Source: Salegentibacter sp. (GTDB lineage Bacteria; Bacteroidota; Bacteroidia; Flavobacteriales; Flavobacteriaceae). From it: DNA of 64,000 nt. The DNA lies in NCBI GenBank assembly GCA_017795085.1, contig CP051246.1, positions 1,180,514-1,244,513 of the forward strand, in the 5' to 3' direction. Positions 55,525-64,000 of this stretch are shown piece by piece. The notes beneath the pieces are model-generated. The model was not told the DNA's origin, did no database searches, and saw only the letters and a program-made list of their open reading frames with translations. The first letter of the stretch is position 1, and each line of letters opens with the position of its first letter. A program made the translations under genes and the position numbers.

Positions 55525-55776
55525 TTTAGAGTAAAGTTAATTGCGATTTTTAGGGTGGTAAACGCAACATATTTTTAGCCTTTTAAACATATTGCTGGCG
55601 GTACGTTATTTATTCGTTTTCAAAATTCTCGTTTCCTGATAGGGTAAATCCAATTTCAGGTTTTACTTTTATTTTTTTGGTCCATACCTGCCAGAAGTAA
55701 GTACTTTATACACTATTGAAATTGGGCTTTATGTAATTGATCTGTTCTATATGTAAGCTTCCCTTAATTTAAATTT

Positions 55777-56382
55777 TTATTGGGTTTGTTTTATCAATTC
55801 AAGTCTTCCTACAATAGAATGTTTTTCCAATAGCGTTCCGGGAGATAAAACTGCATTGGCTCCAATTTTAGAATGATCTCCTACCAAAGCTCCAAATTTT
55901 TCTATCCCCGTATCAATTAATTGGTTATAGTAATTCACCCAAATTCTCTTATTTGCCCGTTCATTATAATGATTTGCAGCAATTGAACCTGCTTCGAAAT
56001 TTACATTTTGCCCTATAAAACTATTTCCTATATAGTTTAAATGAGCTATGGAAGTATCAGAACATATGATGCTGCTTTTTAGTTCTGTGCTAGGCCCTAT
56101 TTTAACAGCTTTACCCAATAATACTCCTTCTCTAAAATAGGCGTGAGCACCCACATAACATTTTTCCATTACAATTGCCGGCCCTTTTATAGTAACTCCT
56201 TTTTCAACCACTACAGATTTATGAATAGCTGTTCCATTCTTTATATGAAAATCATCTCCGAGTTCAGGAATTATTTTTTTAATAATTTCTTTTAGGTCTG
56301 TTGTTATAGCCCAAGGTGAATTATATTTTTGGAACTGGGAATAAAATGGGATTTTAGATATAAATTCATTAATATCAATCAT
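55777..56382 (-). CDS. Left-handed beta-helix (hexapeptide repeat) acyltransferase-like protein
   Basis: A 201-residue protein whose residues about 45-190 are hexapeptide repeats (for example GTAIHKSVVVEKGVTIKGPA, YVGAHAYFREGVLLGKAVKI, GALVGDHSKIGANAVLSPGT). It resembles the C-terminal half of sugar-1-phosphate nucleotidylyltransferases such as GlmU, without a nucleotidyltransferase domain. A role in acetylating an activated sugar is possible. It lies 86 bp downstream of a methyltransferase gene on the same strand. Confidence 0.82.
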   Translation of the reverse strand: MIDINEFISKIPFYSQFQKYNSPWAITTDLKEIIKKIIPELGDDFHIKNGTAIHKSVVVEKGVTIKGPAIVMEKCYVGAHAYFREGVLLGKAVKIGPSTELKSSIICSDTSIAHLNYIGNSFIGQNVNFEAGSIAANHYNERANKRIWVNYYNQLIDTGIEKFGALVGDHSKIGANAVLSPGTLLEKHSIVGRLELIKQTQ

Positions 56383-56468
56383 ATATAGGGAGTTTTTAAA
56401 TGATATAAACCTTAGTTTAAAGATGGTAATATAATGATGTAGCTATAGTTGAGTAATAAGGTTTTCAT

Positions 56469-57047
56469 CTATTGCTTTACAGCAATAATAATTCCTGTTG
56501 CCCAATGTTGTTTTGTTAGTACTATATCGTTTCTACGCTCTAATTTTTTTACAAAGTCTATAGCTTTTTCTTGATGCCCTTCCGGCCAATTTGCTTGAGG
56601 GAGCATATCATCAACAATATAAAAACCTCCCTTGTTTACCATTTCCAAAACTTCGTCTAAAAGGAGGTATTTGCCGTGCCAAGTATCGGCAAAGATATAA
56701 TCAAACTTTTGTTTCAGGTTTGCTTTAATCCAGGTTTGCCCATCTTCACAAACGAAATCTAATCGCTTGTCTTGCCCTAGAAAATTTTCAGCAATTTGTA
56801 AAAGACTTTTATTATGATCAATTGAAATAATTTTGGAATCATTATCCATTCCGTCAAGTATCCAGCAAGTGGAAAGACCGGTTCCCGTGCCAAGCTCTAG
56901 AAATTTACTTTTTGGTTTTGAAGCAGCAAGGGTTCGTAGCATAGAGCAGGTTAAAATATCAGATGGCATGGTAAAGCCATTTTCTTTAGTGGCTTTATCA
57001 ATATTAAGGTAGGATTTAGGGAGTGGTTGGAAAATTTTATCTGTCAT
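56469..57047 (-). CDS. SAM-dependent O-methyltransferase-like protein
   Basis: A 192-residue methyltransferase of the catechol O-methyltransferase-like (Methyltransf_24) type. Motif I is FLELGTGTGLSTCWIL, the acidic loop IISIDHNKSLL, and FDYIFADTWHGKYLLLDE with GGFYIVDDMLPQ forms the metal- and substrate-binding region. I start at the ATG at 57047 (MTDKIFQPLPKSYLN). The longer frame to 57116 adds a basic tail not expected here. The substrate is unknown. Confidence 0.82.
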   Translation of the reverse strand: MTDKIFQPLPKSYLNIDKATKENGFTMPSDILTCSMLRTLAASKPKSKFLELGTGTGLSTCWILDGMDNDSKIISIDHNKSLLQIAENFLGQDKRLDFVCEDGQTWIKANLKQKFDYIFADTWHGKYLLLDEVLEMVNKGGFYIVDDMLPQANWPEGHQEKAIDFVKKLERRNDIVLTKQHWATGIIIAVKQ

Positions 57048-57163
57048 GCTGATTTGGTACTTTTTCTTGAATTTTATACGTAATATATAATTTTTTCTGA
57101 ACCTAAAAGACAGCAAATAAGAATACGCTACATTTTCAACTTCTAATTTTGTACCTGGTGTTA

Positions 57164-57790
57164 CTATTTACTGAAAATAATTACTTTGGGTAATACTTCT
57201 AATTTTTGGAAACCAAATTTCTTTTTTATCCAGGTTAAACTTTCTTTTGTATAGAAAAATACATGGGTGGGATCATCTTTGTAATACCATTTGTCAAAAT
57301 TAACTTCTTCTGAAAACAAAGAGGTTTTGCAATAGAGTTTACCGCCGGGATTTAGTAACTCATAAAATTGCTGAAATTCTTGAAACGGATTATAAAAATG
57401 TTCCATTACTTCGCAGCATATAATAAAATCATAGGTTTTGGAAAGTGGGGTTTTATCGGGTTTAAAAAAAGGATCGTATAAAGCAACTTTAAAGTCTTTT
57501 TTAAAAAGTTCACTTGCAGCAACCGGTCCGGTTCCACAGCCGTAATCAAGTCCTGTTTTCGAGGAATTGAAGTCTTGTAGAACCCGTTTAGTTATGGGGC
57601 TTACAAAATTTTGATACCGCGGGTCGTCTACATCATTATTATGGGTAAGGTAGCGGGATTCTTCTGCATGGAGCGAAATATAAAATTGCGGATCCATTTG
57701 AACAGAACCGCAATTCTTACACTGATAGTATTTAATTTCATGAGCTTCCTTAAAAAAAAGAGCTGTCCCCTTGCATAAAATACATTGCAT
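57164..57790 (-). CDS. Zinc-ribbon class I methyltransferase
   Basis: A 208-residue protein with an N-terminal CxxC...CxxC zinc ribbon (CILCKG and YYQCKNCGSVQMD) followed by a methyltransferase domain (GLDYGCGTGPVA is motif I; FIICCEVMEHFYNPFQEF and LLNPGGKLYCKTS follow). This layout is common in bacterial methyltransferases of unknown substrate, some in surface polysaccharide or lipid modification. It overlaps the DUF349 gene by one base at 57790, so the two are translationally coupled. Confidence 0.85.
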   Translation of the reverse strand: MQCILCKGTALFFKEAHEIKYYQCKNCGSVQMDPQFYISLHAEESRYLTHNNDVDDPRYQNFVSPITKRVLQDFNSSKTGLDYGCGTGPVAASELFKKDFKVALYDPFFKPDKTPLSKTYDFIICCEVMEHFYNPFQEFQQFYELLNPGGKLYCKTSLFSEEVNFDKWYYKDDPTHVFFYTKESLTWIKKKFGFQKLEVLPKVIIFSK

Positions 57791-60057
57791 TAATATAAGG
57801 ACTTGATTTTACGCATTTTTTCTTCCCAAACTTCCAACTGTGCTTTTTGTTCATCAATATTTTTATGAACATCCTGCACTAACGGATTATCATCTTCTAC
57901 GTTTGAGAAAAATTGTAAATTGTTTTCCAACTGCCTGATTTCGTTTTTGGTTTCTTCAATTTTCTTTGAAAGAAAGTAATGTTCATTTTGCAGTTGTCTG
58001 TCGTCTTCAGCTTCATTAATGGCCTGTAGCTTGTTTTCGTATTTAAGCATTTCGGCTTTGGTTTTATCTAAGTCAAGCTTATTAAAAACCTGATCAAGAA
58101 CTTTATTGAATTTACCCTCTATAAAACGCTTATTATGGGGGACTTTGCCGATGTTCTTCCATTGTTCAATAAATTCTTTAATCTTAGACAGGTCTTCTTT
58201 CTTATCCCCACTTAATTCTAAAGATTTTAAATGGTCAAGAACCTCTTTTTTCTTGTCGTATGCATCAAACTCTTCTTTGTTTTCTTCTTTTCTGGTAGCG
58301 TGAAACCTATCAAAATAATGGTTACAGGCAGCTTTAAATTGTTTCCAGACCTTGTCGCTGTCCTTACGGGGAACATGACCAATTTTCTTCCAGTCAGCCT
58401 GGATTTTTTTCATTAAAGGGGTTACGGTTTTAAAATCGTCACTTTCTTTATTGTCTTCAGCAATTTGAATGAGTTCCTTTTTCTTTTCCAGGTTTTCGTA
58501 TTGTTGTTTTTTCAGGTTTTTATAGAAAGCATTTTTCTTACGGTTAAACTTTCGAACCTCTTCCTTAAAACGGCCCCAGGTTTCTTCGTTTTTATTACGC
58601 GGTACTTTTCCGGATTTAAAAAACAACTCCCTAAGCGCTTCAATATCTTTGATCTTTTGCTGCCATTGGTGATGTGATTTATAATCTTCAGCCGCAATTG
58701 TACTTATTTTATCGATAATTTCTTGTTTGCGCTCCCAGTTTTTTTCAAATTCCTGATCTAACTGGTTAAAATATTGCTGACGCTTATCGTGAATATTTTT
58801 AGTGGCGTTGCTAAAGCGTTCCCATATATCGTCACGGAATTCTTTGGCCACAGGCCCCAGCTCTTCCTTCCACATTTTATGCAGCATTTGTAGCTCGCGA
58901 AAAGCCCTGTTAATATCACTTTCTTGTAATAATTCTTCAGCGCGGTCTATCACTTTTAATTTTTGTTCAAGGTTATGCTTGAAATCCATATCCCTAAACT
59001 CACGGTTTAAGTGCAAAAAGTCATAGAAATTTTCTACATGGTGGTGATAGGTATTCCAGACATCATTGTATTTCTCCCTTGGTACGGCTCCGGCCACACG
59101 CCATTTGTCTTGTAATTCTTTAAAATGCTTGTAAGTGGTATTTATATTTTCTTCTACGTCAATAAGCCCTTTGAGTTCTTCGATAATTTCCAGGCGGTTA
59201 TTGAGGTTTTTGTTAAGATCCTGCTTAAGTTTTTTGTAATAATTATTACGTTTTTCACGATAATCAAAATACAGGGAATTGAAGCGTTTTTTAAGCGGAG
59301 TAGAGTAGTGGAAGTCTATAATATTTCCACCATCGGCAAGAAATTCTTCTTTCTTCTCTTCCATTTCCTCATCGAATTTCGCATTGAATTCGGTGCGGAT
59401 TTCCGTCACGTGTTCTTTTATAGCTTGTACCTTTTCACCCTTGAGTAAACGCTCGAGTTCATCGGCTAGCGCTTCTTTGCTCATAGCATGGTAATCTTTC
59501 TTCGCAATAGTGTGGCGCTCGTGCGAGGTTTCGTCTTCACTATCTTCAGCTACGGCATCATCCACATCTTCTTGTGCGCTTTTTGGAGTGTTAGAGGCAT
59601 CAGATTCTTCCTCATCTTCGTCTTGATCTTCAATAGCATCAGCAGTGGTACGATCTTTAGCCGATTTATCTGAAGTAGCTTCATCTACTATTGCATTTTC
59701 CAAATCATCTTCGCGGTTTTTTTCCACGGGGATATCTTTAGAAACAGGTTTTGTGACTTCTTCGGTATTTTGCTGCTGATCTTCACTTTTCTCTTCTTCC
59801 AAAGATTGATCTACCTCATCAGCAGTGGTACGATCTTTAGCCGATTTTCCTGATCCGGCCTCATATACAATAGCATTTTCCAGGCTACCGTCTTTTTCCT
59901 TTGTATCGTCACCTTGTTTTTTTTCAGAAAATGAAGTTTCCTTCTTCTCTAATCTATTTTCCTGATTATCCTGCTGCTGATTTTCTGAATTTTGCAGTTT
60001 TTCTTCGGAAAAATCTTTCTTCTTATTTTCATTTTCTTGTTCAGACATATCTTTCAA
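57790..60057 (-). CDS. DUF349-repeat protein with acidic N-terminus
   Basis: A 755-residue protein. About 1-200 is acidic, Gln/Glu/Lys/Asp-rich and probably disordered. About 210-690 contains several DUF349 helical repeats, each with a W-K-x-x-G-x-V/A-P-R/x pattern (WRVAGAVPREKYNDVWN, WKKIGHVPRKDSDKVWK, WKNIGKVPHNKRFIEGKFN). The end is a coiled coil (NKLDLDKTKAEMLKYENKLQ). DUF349 proteins are widespread in Bacteroidota and poorly understood; some are suggested to bind nucleic acids. The N-terminal part contains a 180-bp tandem duplication (31 identical bases at 59637 and 59817). A start at the second Met (MSEQEN) is equally possible. Confidence 0.88.
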   Translation of the reverse strand: MKDMSEQENENKKKDFSEEKLQNSENQQQDNQENRLEKKETSFSEKKQGDDTKEKDGSLENAIVYEAGSGKSAKDRTTADEVDQSLEEEKSEDQQQNTEEVTKPVSKDIPVEKNREDDLENAIVDEATSDKSAKDRTTADAIEDQDEDEEESDASNTPKSAQEDVDDAVAEDSEDETSHERHTIAKKDYHAMSKEALADELERLLKGEKVQAIKEHVTEIRTEFNAKFDEEMEEKKEEFLADGGNIIDFHYSTPLKKRFNSLYFDYREKRNNYYKKLKQDLNKNLNNRLEIIEELKGLIDVEENINTTYKHFKELQDKWRVAGAVPREKYNDVWNTYHHHVENFYDFLHLNREFRDMDFKHNLEQKLKVIDRAEELLQESDINRAFRELQMLHKMWKEELGPVAKEFRDDIWERFSNATKNIHDKRQQYFNQLDQEFEKNWERKQEIIDKISTIAAEDYKSHHQWQQKIKDIEALRELFFKSGKVPRNKNEETWGRFKEEVRKFNRKKNAFYKNLKKQQYENLEKKKELIQIAEDNKESDDFKTVTPLMKKIQADWKKIGHVPRKDSDKVWKQFKAACNHYFDRFHATRKEENKEEFDAYDKKKEVLDHLKSLELSGDKKEDLSKIKEFIEQWKNIGKVPHNKRFIEGKFNKVLDQVFNKLDLDKTKAEMLKYENKLQAINEAEDDRQLQNEHYFLSKKIEETKNEIRQLENNLQFFSNVEDDNPLVQDVHKNIDEQKAQLEVWEEKMRKIKSLY

Positions 60058-60275
60058 TGTTAGGAGCTTTCACTGGTTATTAAAGTTGAAATATAGTAAC
60101 TCCACTAAAATTGGACAAACAATTGGCTTTTTTTGTATCCACTAAGAGCGGAAAAATAATGTATATAAATTCTTATTTGATGAATTGGAATGGAGCTTCG
60201 TGAGTTTGAAATGAATCAAAAAACTAAAAACCTAACAGCAAGAGGGGGAGTTCCTCTTGGAAGCCGTGCAGACTT
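60058..60275. other. Intergenic, nothing recognised
   Basis: A gap of about 220 bp between the DUF349 gene (starting at 60057 on the minus strand) and aroE. It must contain the DUF349 promoter, but no consensus box was found. Confidence 0.35.
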
Positions 60276-61007
60276 TTACGAATTCCAAATTTCCCAGGCA
60301 GCTTCAGCCTGTAATTCCAACATATTTTGGCCGTTGGTAACCCAGGCGCCTTTTTCTTTTGCAAGTTCCATTAAACGGGTAGTTTCCGGGTTATAAATGA
60401 GGTCGTAGATTAAATGTTTTTCATCTAAATATTCAAAAGGAATATCAGGGTGTTTATCATAATTAGGAAAGGTGCCAACCGGCGTTGTATTTACAATAAG
60501 TGTATATTTCTGAAGTACTTTAGCAGTCAAATCAGTATAACTAAATTGTTTTTCTACAGGTTTTCTGGAAACTAATTTGGGCTCAATACCTAATTTATGA
60601 AGGGCAAACTCTACTGCTTTTGCTGCACCACCGGTACCTAAAACCAATGCTTTTTCGTGATGGGGTTTTAAATGCGGTTTAAGCGATTCTAAAAACCCGA
60701 TATAATCGGTATTGTGGCCGGTGAGGCTACCATCTTTTTCAGGCTTAATAACATTTACAGCACCAATTTCTTCAGCATCTTCAGCGAGTTTGTCCAAAAA
60801 AGGAATTACCGCTTCTTTGTAGGGAATGGTAACATTCATCCCGGTTAAATTGGGGGTTTTTAAAATCGAGGGGAATTCTTCAATTGTTTCCAGATCAAAA
60901 TTTTGATATTTGGCGTTAATTGTTTCGCGCTCAAATTTTTCAGTAAAATAGACCCGGGAAAATGAGTAATCTATATTTTTACCGATAAGTCCGAAATTTT
61001 TCATCAA
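60276..61007 (-). CDS. aroE: Shikimate dehydrogenase
   Basis: A 243-residue NADPH-dependent enzyme reducing 3-dehydroshikimate to shikimate. The substrate loop is NFGLIGKNIDYSFSRVYFTEKF, and the catalytic Lys lies in GMNVTIPYKEAVIPFLD with the partner Asp in TGHNTDYIGFLESL. The cofactor loop is VLGTGGAAKAVEFAL, and IVNTTPVGTFPN is the family signature. It is slightly shorter than E. coli AroE (272), typical of Bacteroidota. Its start lies 2 bp after the stop of the DUF368 gene, so it is in one operon with the two DUF368 genes. Confidence 0.94.
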   Translation of the reverse strand: MMKNFGLIGKNIDYSFSRVYFTEKFERETINAKYQNFDLETIEEFPSILKTPNLTGMNVTIPYKEAVIPFLDKLAEDAEEIGAVNVIKPEKDGSLTGHNTDYIGFLESLKPHLKPHHEKALVLGTGGAAKAVEFALHKLGIEPKLVSRKPVEKQFSYTDLTAKVLQKYTLIVNTTPVGTFPNYDKHPDIPFEYLDEKHLIYDLIYNPETTRLMELAKEKGAWVTNGQNMLELQAEAAWEIWNS

Positions 61008-61009
61008 TT

Positions 61010-62026
61010 TTAAATTTTTTGGTTTTTCTTTTCATACCAGGCCAATCCCAGTACCAGGAAGATGCCTAAAATAATAAAAAAGATGGCAATCCAGGTTTCT
61101 GCAATACTAAAATTAGGAAAGTAGCGGTCGTAATTATCCAAAACCCTATTTCCAGCACTATCAATTAAAATTTGTCCGGTGTCATCGGTCTCAAATATTT
61201 TTTCCTTCCAGGGCCAAACCACGCCCAAAGAACCGGTGATAAACCCAATAATTGTAGCAAAAGTATCTTTTTTGTAATGTTTTAATACATAACCCAGAAG
61301 GTGGGAAAGTGTGACTAAACCAGCCAGTGAACCTGCACCAAAAACTATCATTACTTTTAAAAGCCGCATCTGTTCAGCATTATTGGTGAAACTAAAATCC
61401 AGCAACATCAAATCGGTAATTGTATCGTATAAAGCATTAACAGAATCAACGAGTAACAACACATAATTTCCTAGTAAAATAAGTACAAAGGAGCCTGAAA
61501 GTCCGGGAAGCGTCATTCCTGAAACCCCCACCATTCCGCAGAAAAAGACAAACCAGAGATTGTCATTTTCACGAGCGGGTTCTAAAAAACTAATGGCAAC
61601 CCCGGCAAGAATGCCCAATACCACAAATAATAAACTTCTGCGACTCCATTCTTCAAAGTCTTTGCTGATGTAATAAATAGAACCGATAATCATTCCGAAA
61701 AAAGCCGCCCATACGTGAAGCTCATAATGCAGGATAAGCCAGTCCAACATTTTAGAAACACTAAAATAGCTGATAAGCATTCCCAGGATAAGCAGGCTCA
61801 GGAACCTTCCGTTTACGTATTGATATAAACTTCTAAAACGCCCGTTAATAAGCAGTTTAAAAGCTTTTAAATTAATTTTTTGCAGGGAGTAAATAAATTC
61901 TTCATAGAAACCGGCTACAAATGCCACCACACCCCCTGAAATACCGGGTACTTTGTTGGCAGCACCCATAGCCAAACCTTTAAGCACCAACAGAAATTTA
62001 TCGGTAAAGGTTCTAGTTTGCTGCAT
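61010..62026 (-). CDS. DUF368 (PopT-type) polyprenyl-phosphate transporter, second copy
   Basis: A 338-residue membrane protein with about 8-9 helices. The signature GLAMGAANKVPGISGGVVAFVAGFYEEFIYSL is the DUF368 N-terminal block, and GMTLPGLSGSFVLILLGNYVLL is its internal counterpart. DUF368 proteins (PopT) are reported to return undecaprenyl phosphate across the cytoplasmic membrane for cell-wall and polysaccharide synthesis. I start at the ATG at 62026 (MQQTRTFTDKF), which overlaps the end of the upstream paralogue by 14 bases. Confidence 0.88.
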   Translation of the reverse strand: MQQTRTFTDKFLLVLKGLAMGAANKVPGISGGVVAFVAGFYEEFIYSLQKINLKAFKLLINGRFRSLYQYVNGRFLSLLILGMLISYFSVSKMLDWLILHYELHVWAAFFGMIIGSIYYISKDFEEWSRRSLLFVVLGILAGVAISFLEPARENDNLWFVFFCGMVGVSGMTLPGLSGSFVLILLGNYVLLLVDSVNALYDTITDLMLLDFSFTNNAEQMRLLKVMIVFGAGSLAGLVTLSHLLGYVLKHYKKDTFATIIGFITGSLGVVWPWKEKIFETDDTGQILIDSAGNRVLDNYDRYFPNFSIAETWIAIFFIILGIFLVLGLAWYEKKNQKI

Positions 62027-62951
62027 AGTCCTGTTCAGGTTTTTGAACTGCAATTCGCTCTAAAACAAATATAAGTACAAAGCCGGCAATCATTAATAAA
62101 AAAGCGAAAAGAGTATTGGGTTCACCATTAAAGTTCCAGGGTAAGACCGATGCTTCTTTTAAAACTATCTCTTTATCGCCATACATTTCAGTTTCCAATA
62201 CATGTTTCCAGGGCCATATTTTAGGAAGCGACCCGGCGATAAATCCAGTAAGAAGTGCCAGTGTTATACTGCTGTAATGAGCAAATAGCCACTTTAATAT
62301 TTTAGAAAAACTCAGCAATCCTACCACAGCGCCTACAGCAAAGAAACCCAGAGTTTGAAAGTTGAAATCATGGGCAGCTTCGGTAATGGTTTTGTAGGCT
62401 CCCAGAAGTACCAAAATAAATGCACCAGATATTCCCGGTAAAATCATGGCACAAATAGCTATTGCCCCGGCAAAAAACACGAAAAAGTTGCCGTTTCCTC
62501 CTGCTAGGGGAGGTAGGGAAACAATATAGAAGGCTACTATAGCACCAATAAGTAATGCTATTACCACTTTAAAATTCCACTTCGGGATTTGTGAACCTAC
62601 ATACCAAATACTAGCCAGTACCAAGCCAAAAAAGAATGACCAGATTAGTATAGGATGATTTTCGAGTAGGTAGTTAGCAAGCCGCATTACGGTAAAAACA
62701 CTTACGAGAATACCGGTAAAAAGTGCTATTATAAAAGGCCCGTTTAGGGCTTTCCAAAAAGCGGTAAAACCATCTTTTTTTAAGGTTTTAAAAAGTGAAA
62801 AATTTACCCCGCTTATCGTGGCAATAAGTTCTTCGTAAATACCGGAAATAAATGCGATAGTACCACCGGAAACCCCGGGAATTACATCGGCGGCGCCCAT
62901 GGCCATTCCTTTAAGGCCAATAATTAAATAATCAAAAAAACTTCTCTGCAT
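62013..62951 (-). CDS. DUF368 (PopT-type) polyprenyl-phosphate transporter, first copy
   Basis: A 312-residue paralogue of the next gene, with GLKGMAMGAADVIPGVSGGT, IAFISGIYEELIATI and the internal block MILPGISGAFILVLLGAYKTI. Both copies keep the two conserved PGxSG loops, so both are probably active. The tandem, overlapping arrangement suggests that they work together or form a heteromer. It is the first gene of the DUF368-DUF368-aroE operon, 40 bp downstream of the TPR gene. Confidence 0.88.
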   Translation of the reverse strand: MQRSFFDYLIIGLKGMAMGAADVIPGVSGGTIAFISGIYEELIATISGVNFSLFKTLKKDGFTAFWKALNGPFIIALFTGILVSVFTVMRLANYLLENHPILIWSFFFGLVLASIWYVGSQIPKWNFKVVIALLIGAIVAFYIVSLPPLAGGNGNFFVFFAGAIAICAMILPGISGAFILVLLGAYKTITEAAHDFNFQTLGFFAVGAVVGLLSFSKILKWLFAHYSSITLALLTGFIAGSLPKIWPWKHVLETEMYGDKEIVLKEASVLPWNFNGEPNTLFAFLLMIAGFVLIFVLERIAVQKPEQDYAAN

Positions 62952-62991
62952 CCCGGGAAATTATAAATTCCCGCCAAAGTTAGTAAAATAA

Positions 62992-64000
62992 CTAAGAGCG
63001 GTTTATATAGGAATTTATAATTTGACGTACACTTTTACGATCGAAAATATCAGGGAATAATTCTTCAATAATGATGTAATATTCCGCATCAATTTTTAAA
63101 GCATTATTTAAATGAAAATAGGCTTTTTCCGGTTGATTCAATGAAAAGTAAAGACCGGAGAAACGAAATTCAACCTCGGCGGTCTCCGGATAAAATTCCC
63201 GGGCTTGTTTCAGGTTTTTAATAGCGGTTTCAAATTCGCCAAGCCCGATCAAAATATCACAACGTCTTATCCAGGTTTCCAATTCATAATTTCCGAGATC
63301 AAGGGTTTTTTTATAGCCCTGTTCGGCTTCTTCGTAAAACTTTAAGCGATTATTGATTTTTGCATAGCGTTTCCAGTACAACACGTTTTCTTCATCGATA
63401 CCAATGGCACGGTTGATATAATACAATGCTTTTTGAAAGTTCAACTTCCTGATATAGAAATCGGTGATGGCAATCCAGCCTTTATCTAGTAAAGGATCTT
63501 CATGAACACATTCGCGATAATGCTTAAGTGCCAAATCGTTTGCTCCGAGTTTTTCAAAACACTTTCCGATACGCAGATAAGCAAAAGAAGTAGGATCGTC
63601 CAATTCTAAGGTTATTCTGTAATTTTCAATTGCTTCGTTATACCGACCGAGCTTTTCCAGTACTTTTCCTTTTTCCAGATAAGCGCCTATAAAAGTATCG
63701 TCGCTAATTATGGCAAAATCAAAAGCCGAAAGAGCTTTTTTATATTCTTTAAGGTCAAAATATTGTTTTCCCACCTGATGCCATGCTACCTCACAGTATG
63801 GGTTTTTATCAAGGTACATATTCAGGTAGTCAATTGCCTGTTCTTTTTGATCGAGAAAATCAAAACAGTACATAATATTATAAAGAGCCGAATAATCTTC
63901 CTCATCGGTTTCCAGGCACTTCATAAAACTGTATTTGGCATTTTCAAAATCTTCCAGAAAGAGGTATTCCATTCCGATTAAAGAATAAATTTCAGCTTCA
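62992..64000 (-). CDS. Tetratricopeptide-repeat protein (5' end beyond window)
   Basis: At least 336 residues of TPR repeats, with about eight units recognisable (for example AWHQVGKQYFDLKEYKKALS, AYLEKGKVLEKLGRYNEAIE, AYLRIGKCFEKLGANDLALK, LYWKRYAKINNRLKFYEEAE). The frame stays open through the window end (AEIYSLIG precedes the first Met), so the gene is incomplete. TPR arrays bind other proteins; this flavobacterial type is widespread and uncharacterised. No signal can be judged without the start. Confidence 0.88.
   Translation of the reverse strand, partial: EAEIYSLIGMEYLFLEDFENAKYSFMKCLETDEEDYSALYNIMYCFDFLDQKEQAIDYLNMYLDKNPYCEVAWHQVGKQYFDLKEYKKALSAFDFAIISDDTFIGAYLEKGKVLEKLGRYNEAIENYRITLELDDPTSFAYLRIGKCFEKLGANDLALKHYRECVHEDPLLDKGWIAITDFYIRKLNFQKALYYINRAIGIDEENVLYWKRYAKINNRLKFYEEAEQGYKKTLDLGNYELETWIRRCDILIGLGEFETAIKNLKQAREFYPETAEVEFRFSGLYFSLNQPEKAYFHLNNALKIDAEYYIIIEELFPDIFDRKSVRQIINSYINRS

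Overview
The window looks like a chromosome segment of a marine-type Flavobacteriaceae bacterium (Bacteroidota). The evidence is low G+C, Bacteroidota -7 promoter elements (TAnnTTTG), TonB and lipoprotein genes with flavobacterial signal peptides, a type 9 secretion protein remnant, a large type II-C Cas9, and Bacteroidota-type integrases. No rRNA or tRNA gene was recognised.

Layout. 1-11.2 kb is mostly housekeeping: Smr protein, aldo/keto reductase, cyclophilin lipoprotein and NUDIX hydrolase with overlapping divergent starts, PlsC-like acyltransferase, TruA-like pseudouridine synthase, RecQ, a RibD/DHFR-like reductase and a drug-type MFS exporter. 11.3-21.3 kb is a complete type II-C CRISPR-Cas locus: an array of 42 repeats and 41 spacers on the + strand, an array terminator, then cas2, cas1, a decayed REP-associated transposase (RAYT) with REP-like palindromes, and cas9 on the - strand. 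A divergent tracrRNA lies upstream of cas9. 21.4-35.7 kb returns to core genes: methyltransferase, ClC channel, HPP protein, MazG, TonB, deoC-deoD, a class A beta-lactamase-like protein, and a DUF1080 / Gfo-Idh-MocA / aldo-keto reductase cassette probably acting on 3-keto-sugars.

35.7-50.3 kb is a degraded accessory island. It holds two broken tyrosine recombinases, each about 200 bp downstream of an att-like sequence, an IS982 and an IS630 element, and broken SDR, DnaC-like, AlbA/ATPase and PAF-acetylhydrolase genes. Intact genes in it encode a Fic protein, an NTF2-fold protein, an epimerase/MBL/AraC cluster, a Crp-type regulator and an IlvD-type dehydratase. An imperfect direct repeat bounds it on both sides. 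50.4-64 kb is core again: a frameshifted M3 peptidase, azurin, a fused SerB-like/SerA enzyme, a hexapeptide acyltransferase, two methyltransferases, a DUF349 protein, AroE, two tandem DUF368 (PopT-type) transporters and a TPR protein cut by the window end.

The most interesting part is the CRISPR locus. Every repeat carries a near-consensus Bacteroidota promoter (TTG, 19 nt, TATTTTTA), so each crRNA can probably start inside its own upstream repeat. The array ends in a terminator hairpin whose left arm uses the last bases of the final repeat. The tracrRNA and cas9 promoters overlap face to face. A REP/RAYT unit is embedded in the cas operon.
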